A stretch of 64,000 nt of DNA, taken from contig OX485808.1 in NCBI GenBank assembly GCA_950295325.1, forward strand, positions 41,934,527-41,998,526, in the 5' to 3' direction. How positions within the stretch are numbered: the stretch's first letter is position 1; each line of letters opens with the position of its first letter. Positions 1-11,315 of the stretch are shown here, piece by piece. Below the pieces are notes generated by a model. The model had not been told where the DNA came from and did not search any database. It saw nothing but the letters and a program-made list of their open reading frames with translations. The translations under genes and the position numbers were made by a program. The stretch comes from Polytrichum commune (taxonomy: Eukaryota > Streptophyta > Polytrichopsida > Polytrichales > Polytrichaceae).

Positions 1-17
1 CTTACTTGCTTTATTAT

Positions 18-1488
18 TGTGAGCATCGTTGCTCGTAGTGGAATTTGATTTCTCAAGGGTCCAACCCGCGGCCTTGGCCACACATGCCCTTAAAGAGATC
101 CCTCTAGACTTCTTGATCTTTACTTCCTTTATCTTATCCTTGCTAGGATCCTCCACATTCTCCATTACTTGTGCACGTAATATATTCCAACCAAAGAGTA
201 CGAGTGTTTAAAAACACTTGCCTCAATGGGTAACCATCAACACATTTAAAAGTCACACACACTTCTACTTTCCTAATGAATCCAACTCTACCTAAAAACC
301 AAGATGGCATGAAAGAATCTAGTATGGTCTAGTAATCCCGCAAGGGATTAGCCTAACTACAACCCCCAAAGTAGCCTAACTTATTAAAGCCTTAACCTTA
401 AGCCCCACCTGCTAAACCGGGTTAGCCCCAGCTTTAATTCGTCTAAGACCAGCTGCTGCCGGTAAGCTCCAGCCTTAATTCTCCTAAGCCCCCTCTGCTA
501 AACCGGGTCAGCTCCCGCCTTAATTCGTCTAAGACCCGCTGCTGCCGGTCAGCTCCAGCCGAATCTTTCTAAACCCAGTTGTTGCCTAGGTCAGCTCCAG
601 CCTGAATCCTTCTAAACCCAACTGCTACCTGATTAGTCCCAGCTTTAATTCGTCTAAGACCCGTTGCTGCCGGTCAGCTCCAGCCTGAATCCTTCTAAAC
701 CCAGCTGCTGCCTGAGTCAGCTCCAGCCCGAATCCTTCTAAACCCAGTTGCTGCCTGGGTTAGCTCCGGCCTTAATTCTTCTAAGACCAGCTGCAATCCC
801 GGGTTAGCTCCAGCATGAATTCTTCTAACCCAACTGCTAGCCTGATTAGCTCCCTCCACTCCCTATCTTATCTAAACTTAACTCTAATCACTATCTCCTC
901 TAAACTCCCTCTAATCACTATCTCCTCTACCTCACTACAACACACATACACACACCCACACAAGAGAGAGAGAGCTTAACTAATTAACTTCACTAAAAAC
1001 TAATGTCCCACACACGTGGCTCAAGCTCTTAAGAGCTTGCTCCCTTGAGAGCGCTTGATGGAGAGAGTTGTAAATGAGAGAGAAAACACCTTAAGTAGCA
1101 AAGAGGGAGAGAGGGAGAGAGAGGTGAGGATAGGGTGAGAGGATTAGCACCTCCAATCACCATCCCTTAACCTTCTCCTCTAAAGTAGGGACTAATCCCC
1201 ATCCACCAAGCTTCCTTCTTCCTAAACTAACAAGGTGGATCCAAAAGTGGGCATTTAACCCGCGGAGCTCACCTTGCTTCACCTTACCCCCTACTCACAT
1301 AATCAAGGCATTATCCTATTGAACTTAACCCTTGAAATAACCACCCAACACATTCTAAAGCCTAAACTTAAATCCAAACCACACTTCACTCTTTTTATGT
1401 TTTGTGAATAATCATAACACATCAAAGTCAAACTAAAATTGGTTTCGAAGAGTTAATCACCACATGTGGGCACCATTTTGGGCTCACA
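18..1488 (-). repeat. LTR of a retroelement, minus orientation
   Basis: Read on the minus strand the segment opens with TGTGAGCCCAAAATGG near 1,488 and closes with GCTCACA at 18-24, giving 7-bp terminal inverted repeats and TG/CA ends. The same start motif recurs at about 43,351 and 56,473 (minus) and 56,585 (plus), each followed by a related 'AAAAAGAGTG or AAAAAGAATG ... TTAGGCTTT' block, so this is one LTR family. Positions of about 390-860 hold imperfect tandem units of roughly 60 bp (CTGCTGCC, AGCTCCAGCC). No internal retroelement genes adjoin it, so it may be a solo LTR; no target duplication was found. Confidence 0.6.
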
Positions 1489-3480
1489 GTTAGCGTTCTC
1501 TATTCTTACATGATTTAAAATTTGGCAAAATTTTAAAGGTCATTTAATATGATTTTGAAGCATTCACATAAAATTTCCACCATCTGGTGGTGTATGAACA
1601 ACGGATGTATGGACATATGAAATATTGGGCTAGGAGTTACAAAAAAATGAAATGAAAGGTCTTAAGGATGCAGACATCTTAGTGGAATGGGATTTTTTAT
1701 CCATGTAGATGTTGGTACACATGACATTTTTGTAGACATGTGTAAATGCCTCAACCGATGTTCAAGGTTGAAGATCTCATTTGCTTTTTAAAATGAAGGG
1801 CACCAAAATTAATCGACGACATGTGGAGCATTAACTTTTTTCGCATGCTTTTAAAAAGAAAAATAGATAATTGAAAATTATGAGAAAAATACAAAAATGT
1901 CATCGTGGAATCAAAGATTTGGAATTAAATCAACAGTTTATTCAAACATGACATAACATGGTCGCATATGTATGGGAGCTTAAGTACTTCTACTTAAAGT
2001 TTAATTCTAATGAATGGCCTACAAGTCTTGGATGTCTCTCAAGCCAAAAACATATGCACATTAAATAAATAAAATGCCTTTTTGACAACCAATTTTTCAT
2101 GTTCACCAAGTAAATATGATCTAACCTCAACATTGCCAACATTGTCTGATGGTTTTGTTAAATTGTCATTTGACTAAGAATGAGAATGGGAAAAAAAAAA
2201 ACAATAGTTGAGACTAAGTTGTCTAGCATATTGTGGCAAAAATCCCATTCGTGCTCAAATTTGGGACTCCCTTGGATATCTCATCCAATTTTGAACACTA
2301 TAGTAGCTCCTATAGAAACTAGTTCCACTCGACTTAGAAAACTTGCACTCCTAAAGAACTTCAATGATAGTATTTAAGCAAGGTCAAATGTTGAAATGTA
2401 TAATTTTATTCATTTTTATGTTAAGGTTGATAAAATTTGAGTCTTAGATTGTCTCAAGTGACAAATTTTCAATAATTTGTAGTTGCAATTAACCATGCAT
2501 AACTATGCCGGGGGGGGGGGGTCCAAATAAGCATATCTCATTTGAATGGAATTTTGCATCATAACATTAAGTAACAAGCCCAGAATAATCTTCTCAAAAG
2601 AGTGCCGGTTTGATGCTCTCTCAAGAGCAAAGGTAGCAGTACCTTTGAGTTTTACTTAGGCTATTTTTAATTTATTTGGGTAGTACTTTCAATGCTTAGA
2701 ATAAATTATGTCAGTTGGTAGGACATAATTTATGCCAAGTAGTGGTAGAGGTTCTAATCTAGGCTAAATTACGATCTACAAAAAATCTAAATAGATATAA
2801 AGCAATAGGAAAGTTGGTGTTGTCAAAAAAGTACTTGCACTTTTTGGAAAAGTCTCCCGACACCCACATTGGAAATCTTTTTGATACCTTTTTGAAGCTA
2901 CTATGTTTGATTAATTATCCATTCATTCACCCTTGCTTTTCAAGCTCTTCCCTTATTATTGAGGCAATATTATAAGTATTATAAGTATTATAAATATTAT
3001 TTGAACTAGGAACTTTCAAATCACCCTTGATGTTGAGGGCAATTCAATCCACTATTACTATCGTGAGCAAGCACAATCCAATATACAAAACAATGCTCCG
3101 GTATACTAAAACCATATTTTTTGTCACATGCCTAAAATTAGTAGTAAAGTGTTGTTTAAATTGACATTTTCTTCATGCTGCCCTCTATTGTTGAGTTAGG
3201 CACTCGAATATAAAATATCAAGGTGAGATCTTTAAAACTTATCATTGAAAGTATTGTTCAAAAGGTAATGCCTAAATCTAGTTTTGAATGTAGATTTCAT
3301 GACCTTAAATATTTTGAAACGTGTGTGGCCTCCCCTTGTGATACAATTTTCATTTATAGTAAGGGAAGTAGCTTCAATTCTATACAAAATGTCATTTCGA
3401 GACCATGGAGCGCTCCAATGGGTTTGAATCAAAATATTACAAAATTTGGACATATTAAAATTATGAAGATACATGTGAAG
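1489..3480 (+). pseudogene. DUF247 relic (copy A) with 3' flank
   Basis: About 1,500-1,790 matches the segment of the DUF247 genes in this window that encodes the 'vhEQLTYGH...RSY...DVELLVKWG...GTHD' part, but it is broken by stops and indels. Its order matches copy C: 1,500-2,560 resembles 23,060-24,260, and 2,990-3,310 resembles 42,345-42,657. Copy A is therefore an uninterrupted relative of the locus that element 2 entered. No intact reading frame of useful length remains. Confidence 0.6.
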
Positions 3481-4280
3481 TAAATCCTGAACTAGGTGGT
3501 GGATTTGAGCTGAAACCTACTTCATTTCAAAATTTGTTATGATTTGTGTGTGTAGTCTAAGTATTGGGGAAGATCATATTAGACATAAACGGGCCACAAA
3601 TTTTGAAGCAAAATACATTTTCTTAGAAGGAATAGGGTCATCTAAGATATCCTTTTGATTCCTTAAAGGACATTCAGGAGTGTTGTCTTAATTGTTCACC
3701 TTAGGATCAAGGAATGAAAAGGACAACAAGAATCAATCGAAACGATCCCAAAATTTTTCCTCACACTCATCATTCAACTGTGTACCAATAGAACCAAATA
3801 TGTATTGAATAGCAATTGCCCAACTTTACATGTGGCACCAAACATGTCCAAATATACATATACTCACGGCCACATGTAAAAGGAACGTCTAGTATTAGAA
3901 TTGGACAAAAAAAATTATATGAATGGACACATGACACTTTTACCAAAGTACCAAGATACATAACAAGAAATAATTGACCACCAATGCACACCTAAATAGC
4001 AAAAAAATGCCATTGATGTGGCCTAGGGTTTAGGGTTTAGGGTGATTATTAAATAATAATAAAAATCTTTCTGATAAAGCTTATGAACTATCTACTTATT
4101 TATGTAAAATTTATTGATCAAGTAATAGTAAATCATGATAAAAACCAAGATCAATGCGACAAAGTCCTTAAGTCCTTTGTCCCAAAAGTAGTACCCCAAC
4201 CGTGAATGGCCCTTAAGGTCTACTTCACCCTCACTTTCCAAATAATTATGGAAGTAGATTCTACAAACTTTAAAATCTAC
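3481..4280. other. No gene seen; telomere-type block
   Basis: AT-rich spacer with no convincing coding frame. It contains three TTTAGGG-type units at about 4,024-4,043. The last 40 bases hold a small inverted repeat (GGAAGTAGATT ... AATCTACTTCC). Together with the sequence right of element 1 it forms a palindromic pre-insertion site. Confidence 0.5.
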
Positions 4281-4284
4281 TTCC

Positions 4285-4308
4285 AACACCGGTTTCGTTA
4301 AAAGTGCA
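4285..4308 (+). repeat. Element 1 left terminal inverted repeat
   Basis: Exact 24-bp inverted match to 15,269-15,292. It shares the pattern AACAC-N4-TTCGTTAAA with the ends of element 2. The motif AAAAGTGCACAT follows again about 20 bases inward. The adjoining 4 bases (4,281-4,284, TTCC) recur just outside the right end. Confidence 0.85.
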
Positions 4309-4839
4309 ATTCAATATGTAAAAGTGCACATGAACAAATTATTGGAAACGCATAGATTTCAATGAAAATATGACCATATTATAATTGTATTGGCTATAAA
4401 TAATTTTTTTATAAATATGGGTACATTTAGATCAATGTTATTGGTCATTAATCAAATTACAATTTGATGATTTTTGTAAAAAGACTTCATCCTACAATAA
4501 GATGAGGAATTCATTTTATGGGAGTTATGTATAATTATATTTTATTGATTTGAATATGGTTATAAAGCCAAGAATATTAAATACATATTCTATGGTCAAG
4601 ATAAGAAATTCAAGTATTTTCTCCATGCTATACTGTGGGCAAACATCATTGCATATGAACAAGTTTGAATTTCTAATTACACAAAGAACACCAATAAATA
4701 ATAGGTCATCAATAAGATAGAATGAATCCCATTCACATCAATCCATTGACAAGTTTCAACTTCAATATTATATTTTATTAAAAAAATACATCACATTTAA
4801 AGATGTGGAAAGTACAAAGTTGAAGCTAATATTACAAAT

Positions 4840-7800
4840 CTATTCTAAAAGGTTTAGGTGATATTCAAAATGAAATTTTTCACCATTGGGAATTTTTAAC
4901 TCTTTCTCAGTTCTTATGCCCAAAACGGTAATCAAATTTTGGATCCCAACAGTATTATGCCAAGAAGTGAAAACTGAACCAATCGGAATACAATCATGTG
5001 GTTCTCGAGAGGGTTCCCAAGCACGTTGTATACAATTTGTATACCGATTGTGAAACTTCCCTTCTTCATCTTGTAATCCTCTTGGCATTTTAGGTTGATA
5101 CCATAAAATGTTTGCAACACCATTCTCACAAGCTTGTTGACTTAAAGAAAGCACCTTTGCCACAAAAAATGAATCCCTAAGTGTCGATCAATATCATCGG
5201 TTTCCATTGCTACAACCATTCCCACCTTCACATCTTGATGCGGATCAAATGTAGAAAACCGGTCAATTGCATTATCATTGGATATGAATAAATTGGGTGC
5301 ATTGCCTTGGCGTTCACTTCGTCCCCTTCCACGTCCCCCTCTAACTCGTCCTCCTTGTTCACGGCCTTGACTTCCTTGTCGTTCATTTGTTTGCCCGTTA
5401 TTTATTTGTTCATCCACTTGTTCTACATTTCCTCCTCTTCTTCTACCTTGCCCTCGTACATTATTTGAAGAACCACGAATGCGATGTCCTCTTGGCATTT
5501 GGGAACGAGGTCCAAAATAAGATGTCTCCATCACAGGAGGAAGTGATTGCAAAATATCCATTACTTGAGAATCTAGTGGTTGCACTTCTTGTGGTACTGG
5601 ACAATGTATGGTTGGAAAATTTTCCAAAAGAGGCCAAAATGGTGCAGAAGTGGCCTCAAAGTGATTTTGCAAGGAAAAATCTTTCAAATAAGAAATGAAC
5701 CTATCAGTTGCTTCAATAGCAAGAAGATTCTTCTCAATGTCCATGTAGTGTGCAATATGTCGTTCTTTTAGTAAAATGAAATCATTCAAAGCCCTTAATT
5801 CCCTATCTTCTGGCTCAGCAATGGGTGCTAAGGGAATTTGAAGGCGAACATTTGGAATTTCAGAAAGACAAATATGTCCATTTTCAGGAATCCATAATAG
5901 AGACCTTGCATAGTCTTTGTATTGAACATGTGGCTTATTATCTTGCATATAAAATCTAAAATGATGGGGTTTACTAATCCCAACAAATGCATCTTCTCGC
6001 AAATACGGTGTAATGAAACTCTTCCAATCTCTTATATATTCAAGATGCTCTGCATGAATAAATGGTTCCGTAAAGGTAGGACGTTCATGAATAATTTGCA
6101 ACATTTCATCTAAGGAGTCAATATCTTGTCGCTTCAAAGCTGAAGATATATAGCTAAAACGTTGATCAATATCCTCATGAGTATGACCTACTATCAGAAA
6201 TGATAATTGAATCTCTTTAAAGAATCCAAGGGCTACTAGAGTTGCACAAAGACCAAGAATATATACATTCTTGTTTTCTCTCCCACAATTATCTGCTTGG
6301 ATGCGGAGTACAGGTGGCAGTCGTCATTTTCGGTGCTTTACATCACATAACACTTTCATAATAGATGTAACCACTTGATTACTATCATGCTTGTGATGAG
6401 AATCCACCCATATATGACAATATAAACCAATGTCATGAACAAGGACTCCACATAAATGAATCTTTACAAATCGAGACTCAATGCCTTTTACCGTTTGTTT
6501 GAATCTAGGTACAATTGTAGTATTTTGGTCCATACCATCAATAATGAGAGTCATGATATCATCAGGGCTTTCAATTGCTGCTTGTCGTACTCGACTATAA
6601 TCTTTTCTTTCTTCCATGGTCAAATCAATATGGAAATTATAAGATTGTTGAATAGCCTGCTTCATACGTTCATTAGGCATTGCCTTAATACTCCCTTTGT
6701 ATTCCCAACAAATCTGGCATTTTGAAAATCTTGATTTTGTGGGAACATGTACATTGGTATATTCTTGTTTCCACATTTTCTTAAAAGTTGACAATCCAAC
6801 TTTAGCTTCATCCATACGTTCCAATGCATTATTTATAGCAGTCCATACTTCAGATTGACGTACATTCATAGGTAGACAAATCACTTCAACATTTTGTCCA
6901 TCGGATTTTCGACGAACCTGGCGATGATGTTGAGGTTCTCCAAAAAACTTAATATATGACTCAAAATGTGCTCGGGCCATACTAATATGAGTAGCTTCTT
7001 TTCTCTTTCCGCAATTTTCATGAAAAGCATCTATCACATCAATTTCTCGTATTTCTGATAAAATAGAATTCAACCTTCGAAGTGAGTATCCCACTGCATT
7101 TGCAAAACATGCAATGCAAACCTTTTGTCCAACTATTCTTGCTTCAAATTTCATCTCCATTGGTGTAGTTGGACATGAAACTTTGAATCCTCGAAGAGTA
7201 GTTAAGATCCAACATGCTCTATCTTTATACTTTGTCATACCCAATGCTTGATATCGCAAAGATAAAATATCATGTTCATCTATATTTTGGAGGCATTGTT
7301 TTTTACAAGGCCTTTTAATTTTTGCTTCACGTACATCAATTAAAGTAACTTTATAAGCTCTGGAAATTCCTAGGATGCGAGGACCCTTAGATTTTTTGTT
7401 TGCTCGAGTTTTATGAACATATGGACGACGAGCATGAGATTCGGGTAACCCTTCCATAGTGTGTTCAAAAGATGAACGATCATAAGTAGAAATATTTGAC
7501 ATTTGGCTCATAAGAGGTGATGGAGTACAATGTATATGAGGTAAATGCAAATTAGGAGTTGTTGGTAGTTGAAACTGTTTGATTTCACTTCTAGGCCATC
7601 GAATAAACTTGTGAAGGCAATCACTCATAAATGCCAAATTCAATTCATGAACCCGAGTTTCCGGAACTGTAATACCTTGTATGAAAATCACTGCATCATC
7701 TGAAGATATTGGTTTATCATGTAATATATCACCGACAACCATATCTTGTAAGAGACCTTTTCCAACTTCTTTCCCATGAATGTCGTAAAGATAAACAAAC

Positions 7801-7937
7801 CTTTGGTCCTCCAATAATTCTTCGTAATTAAGAAGATATTCATTTTGCATCTCAAAACTTCTATTTGCATGATGTCGAATGAATGAAGGAGATCCACCTT
7901 CATCTTCACGTTCCATTGAATCCAAATAAGGATCCAT
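4840..7937 (-). pseudogene. DUF7869-type transposase-like protein, broken (element 1)
   Basis: One minus-strand gene of about 1,030 codons is split by a single in-frame TGA at 6,324-6,326, and by a frameshift near 5,150 that moves the C-terminal 100 residues to another frame. I start it at the ATG at 7,937 (MDPYLDSMERED); the open frame further upstream reads as AT-rich untranslated sequence. Seen in order: a cysteine-rich N-terminal half (KKQC, VCIACF), a zinc-type CQIC near mid-protein, an acidic IIDGMDQ motif, then after the stop ADNCGRENKN and VGHTHEDIDQ, and an arginine/glycine-rich stretch. The IDGMDQ / DN..ENKN / GHTH.DID set is typical of DUF7869 proteins, thought to be RNase-H-fold transposases. 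Element 2 carries an intact homologue. Confidence 0.8.
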
Positions 7938-8269
7938 GTAACTTATTTCATGATATATCAAAGTCTGATGAAAAAGAAGAAATAAATATTGATAAGTACA
8001 TATTAAAAATATTTGAGAAGTTATATAACTTAAGTAACAAATTATGTAATGAAAGAAATAAAACATATATTAGCTTTCTTTTGTTAAACCGTAAAATATA
8101 TAGGTAAGACTCAATTGACAATCTATTAGATGAAGTTATGGTGTGTAATTGGAGGTATGAAATGTACCTCACTTCTTTAGACTTTAGATAAAGTTACTTA
8201 CTACTTCGGAGTATGTGCCTCAACCTTTCCTTTCCACCCCTTAAACTCGAACAAAGCTAATTATGAATA

Positions 8270-8945
8270 TGAAAGGTGTGGCATATACCCCACCCCCTTA
8301 AAACTTGAACAAAAACTAAGTAGTGCTTCACAAGGTCAGGCATATGCCCCATCCCCTTAAAATTTGAAAAAAAACTAAGTAGTGCTTCACAAGGTGAGGC
8401 ATATGCCCCACCCCCTTAAAATTTGAAAAAAAAAACTAAATATTGCTTCACAAGGTGAGGCATATGCCCCACGCCCTTAAAATTTGAAAAAAAAACTAAA
8501 TATTGCTTCACAAGGTGAGGTATATGCCCCACCCCCTTAAAATTTGAAAACAAACTAAGTAGTGCTTCACAAGGTGAGGCATATGCCCCATCCCCTTAAA
8601 ATTTGAAAAAAAACTAAGTAGTGCTTCACAAGGTGAGGCATATGTCCCACCCCCTTAAAATTTGAACAAAAACCAATTACCGCTTCACAAGGTGAGGCAT
8701 ATGCCCCACCCCCTTAAAACTTGAACAAAAACTAATTACCGCTTCACAAGGTGAGGCATATGCCCCACCCCTTTAAAACTTGAACAAAAACTAAGTACTG
8801 CTTCACAAGGTGAGGCATATGCCCCACCCCCTTAAAACTTGAACAAAAACTAATTACGGCTCCACAAGGTGTGGCATATGCCTCACCCCTTTAAATCTTG
8901 AAATAACCAATTAAGGCTTCACAAGGTGTGGCATGTGCTTCATCG
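8270..8945. repeat. Palindrome array upstream of the element 1 transposase
   Basis: About eleven tandem units of roughly 60 bp. Each contains a near-perfect palindrome GGTGAGGCATATGCCCCACC followed by CCTTAAAA(T/C)TTGAA, an A-run and GCTTCACAA. The array lies just 5' of the transposase gene. The palindrome core is the same as in the second array at 10,063-11,205, although the linkers differ, so the palindrome itself is the conserved part. Confidence 0.85.
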
Positions 8946-9279
8946 CTCTAAAATATGTAAGGGTAAATACCAAATACGGGAGAATATAAGATAAACAACC
9001 TCCCGTTATCCCTACGTTAAAATGAGCAATACTTGAATTGAATATGAAAAAATATGGATATTGATGTAAATATGTTTTTATAATATAATATATAATAAAA
9101 TTGTATTTATAATATTTATGTAGATGAAATTGGATATTTATAAAAATTGTATTTTATTTCCAAAAAACTAAAAACAGTGCCACCGGCCTACCTAAAAAAA
9201 TTCAGGTGTAAATTCTTAAATTTGTGCATGATAGACTAATACAAAGTTTCTTCACACATATAAGATTAAAAAACAAACA

Positions 9280-11292
9280 TTTGAACTAACCTAGAACGCC
9301 GCTTAGGGTTAGGTCTAGTTTTTCAGCCGCCGCTCTTCTCCACCGCCACTCTTCTCCACGGCGCCACCGCCGCTCTTCTCAAACACCGATCTACTTCGGC
9401 CTCTCTTTCTCTTACAACTCTTACTCCAACACCTTCTTGTTTCTCTCCGATGGTACCTCTTCACTCCTTCTAATTGTTGTTCCTCAAAACTTCAAAAGTT
9501 TTTCTAGTTCTACATCATCTAACTTATTGCTGCAGATTTTTGATCCTTCAGCTCTCTATCATCTTATTGCGTTCAATGCACTTTGCAATAACTCTAATGT
9601 CTTCCTTTGCAGCTCAATTGATCTTCGACTCTACTTTCAACTTATATAGGCGCTTCAATACCAACTCTTATTCAATAACCCTCGTATTTTACGCTTATTT
9701 TCAACTTTATTCAAAGTCTACTTCAATTCAGCACTCCATTCAGGTAATTCTTAAACTCTTCATTTTTTTGGGATTCAGATCTAAATCTGATTTCGTTTTT
9801 CAAAACAACACAATTTATTAATTATTACAAAATATTACAGTATACTTAATACATATGATATACATGTAATATAACTACCTCATCCTCATTTTTCAAACTC
9901 TGGAATATGTGACCCTTGCCCTTATATAAACCTCCAAAATCGGTATTACTCATCCGCATTGTTGAATTTTGTTTTCCTCAATCTTGATTACAAAATATTG
10001 TATCACTTCTCTTCCTTTCAAGCAGAGGCAAAAAATTCTATGTTTTGAATTTGTTTGATTGGGGTGAGGCACATGCTGAAACATCTGAAACATTTGAAAC
10101 TCTCCTTGAAACATCTGAATTTCTCCTTAAGCTTGTGTTTAGAAATAAGACACATGCCTCACCCTTATCAAACAAAATTCTATGTTTTGAATTTGTTTTT
10201 TAGGGGTGAAGTACAAGCCGTCCTTCAAATTTCTCAATTTATCCTCAACCTTGTGTTTAGATGTGAGGCACATGACTCACCCTTATCAAACAACATTCTA
10301 TGTTTTGAATTTGTTTTTCTAGGGTAAGGCATATGCCTCACCCTCCTTGAGAAATTTCAATTTCTCCTCAACTTTGTTTTCAGATGTGAGGTACATGCCT
10401 CACCCTTATCAAACAACATTCTATGTTTTGAATTTGTTTTTCTAGGGTAAGGCATATGCCTCACCCTCCTTGAGAAATTTCAATTTCTCCTCAACTTTGT
10501 TTTCAGATGTGAGGCACATGCCTCACCCTTATCAAACAAAATTCTAGATTTTGAATTTGTTTTTTGGGAGTGAGGCACATGCCCACCCTCCTTAAGATAT
10601 CTCAATTTTTCCTTAAGCTTGTGCTTAGGGGTGAGGCACATGCCTCACCCTTATCTAACAAAGTTCTATGTTGTGAATTTGTGTTCTAAGGGTGAGGCAC
10701 ATGCCTCACCCTTATCTAACAAAGTTCTATGTTGTGAATTTGTGTTTAGGGGTGAGGTACATGCCTCACCCTTATCTAACAAAGTTCTATGTTTTGAATT
10801 TGTCTTTTAGGGGTGAGGCACAAGACTCACCCTTATCTAACAAAGTTCTATGTTGTGAATTTCTGTTTAGGGGTGAGGCACATGCCTCACCCTTATCTAA
10901 CAAAGTTCTATGTTGTGAATTTGTGTTTTAGGGGTGAGGCACATGCCTCACCTTCCTTAAGAAATTTCAATTTTTCCTTAAGCTTCTATGTAGAGATGAG
11001 GCACATGCCTCACCCTTATCAAATAAAGTTCTATGTTTTGAATTTGTCTTTTAGGGGTGAGGCACAAGACTCACCCTTATCTAACAAAGTTCTATGTTGT
11101 GAATTTCTATTTAGGGGTGAGGCACATGCCTCACCTTCCTTAAGAAATTTCAATTTTTCCTTATGCTTGTGCTTAGAGGTGAGGCGCATGTGTCACCCTT
11201 ACTGAGAAAATCGATTTTTTTTGTGATTGTATAAAATATAATGTGTTTAGAGGATATTTTTATGTCTTAAAATGGTTTATGTGTGCTTGTAG
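9280..11292 (+). other. Probable 5' UTR exon and first intron of the element 1 ParB/methyltransferase-like gene
   Basis: A C-rich, plant-leader-like stretch (about 9,290-9,740, repeated CCGCCGCTCTTCTC) ends at a good donor, CAG|GTAATT, with GT at 9,744. The matching acceptor TTGTAG ends at 11,292, 23 bases before the ATG. The predicted intron of about 1.55 kb contains the palindrome array. Element 2 has the same arrangement (donor at 33,343, acceptor ending 33,852, palindromes between). No transcript evidence is available, so the start site is inferred. Confidence 0.5.
10063..11205. repeat. Palindrome array in the first intron of the element 1 ParB/methyltransferase-like gene
   Basis: Roughly sixteen units of about 60-65 bp. 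Each carries a palindrome with arms GGGTGAGGCA and TGCCTCACCC around a central CA, followed by TTATC(T)AACAAA(G)TTCTATGTT(T/G)TGAATTTG. Several copies are perfect 22-bp dyads. Short open frames across the array (10,055-11,205) are periodic by-products of the repeat, not genes. Confidence 0.9.
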
Positions 11293-11315
11293 GAAGTGAG
11301 GTTGGAGGTGATATC

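Noticed and set aside
5142-8066. Two separate genes in place of one transposase (5,142-6,137 and 6,324-7,937)
   Set aside because: Both are in the same frame, are separated by one TGA, and together match the element 2 protein order.
10055-11205. Open frames with repeated RHMPHPYLTKFYVVNL-type peptides
   Set aside because: They arise from the palindromic tandem repeat, overlap in several frames and lie in a predicted intron.
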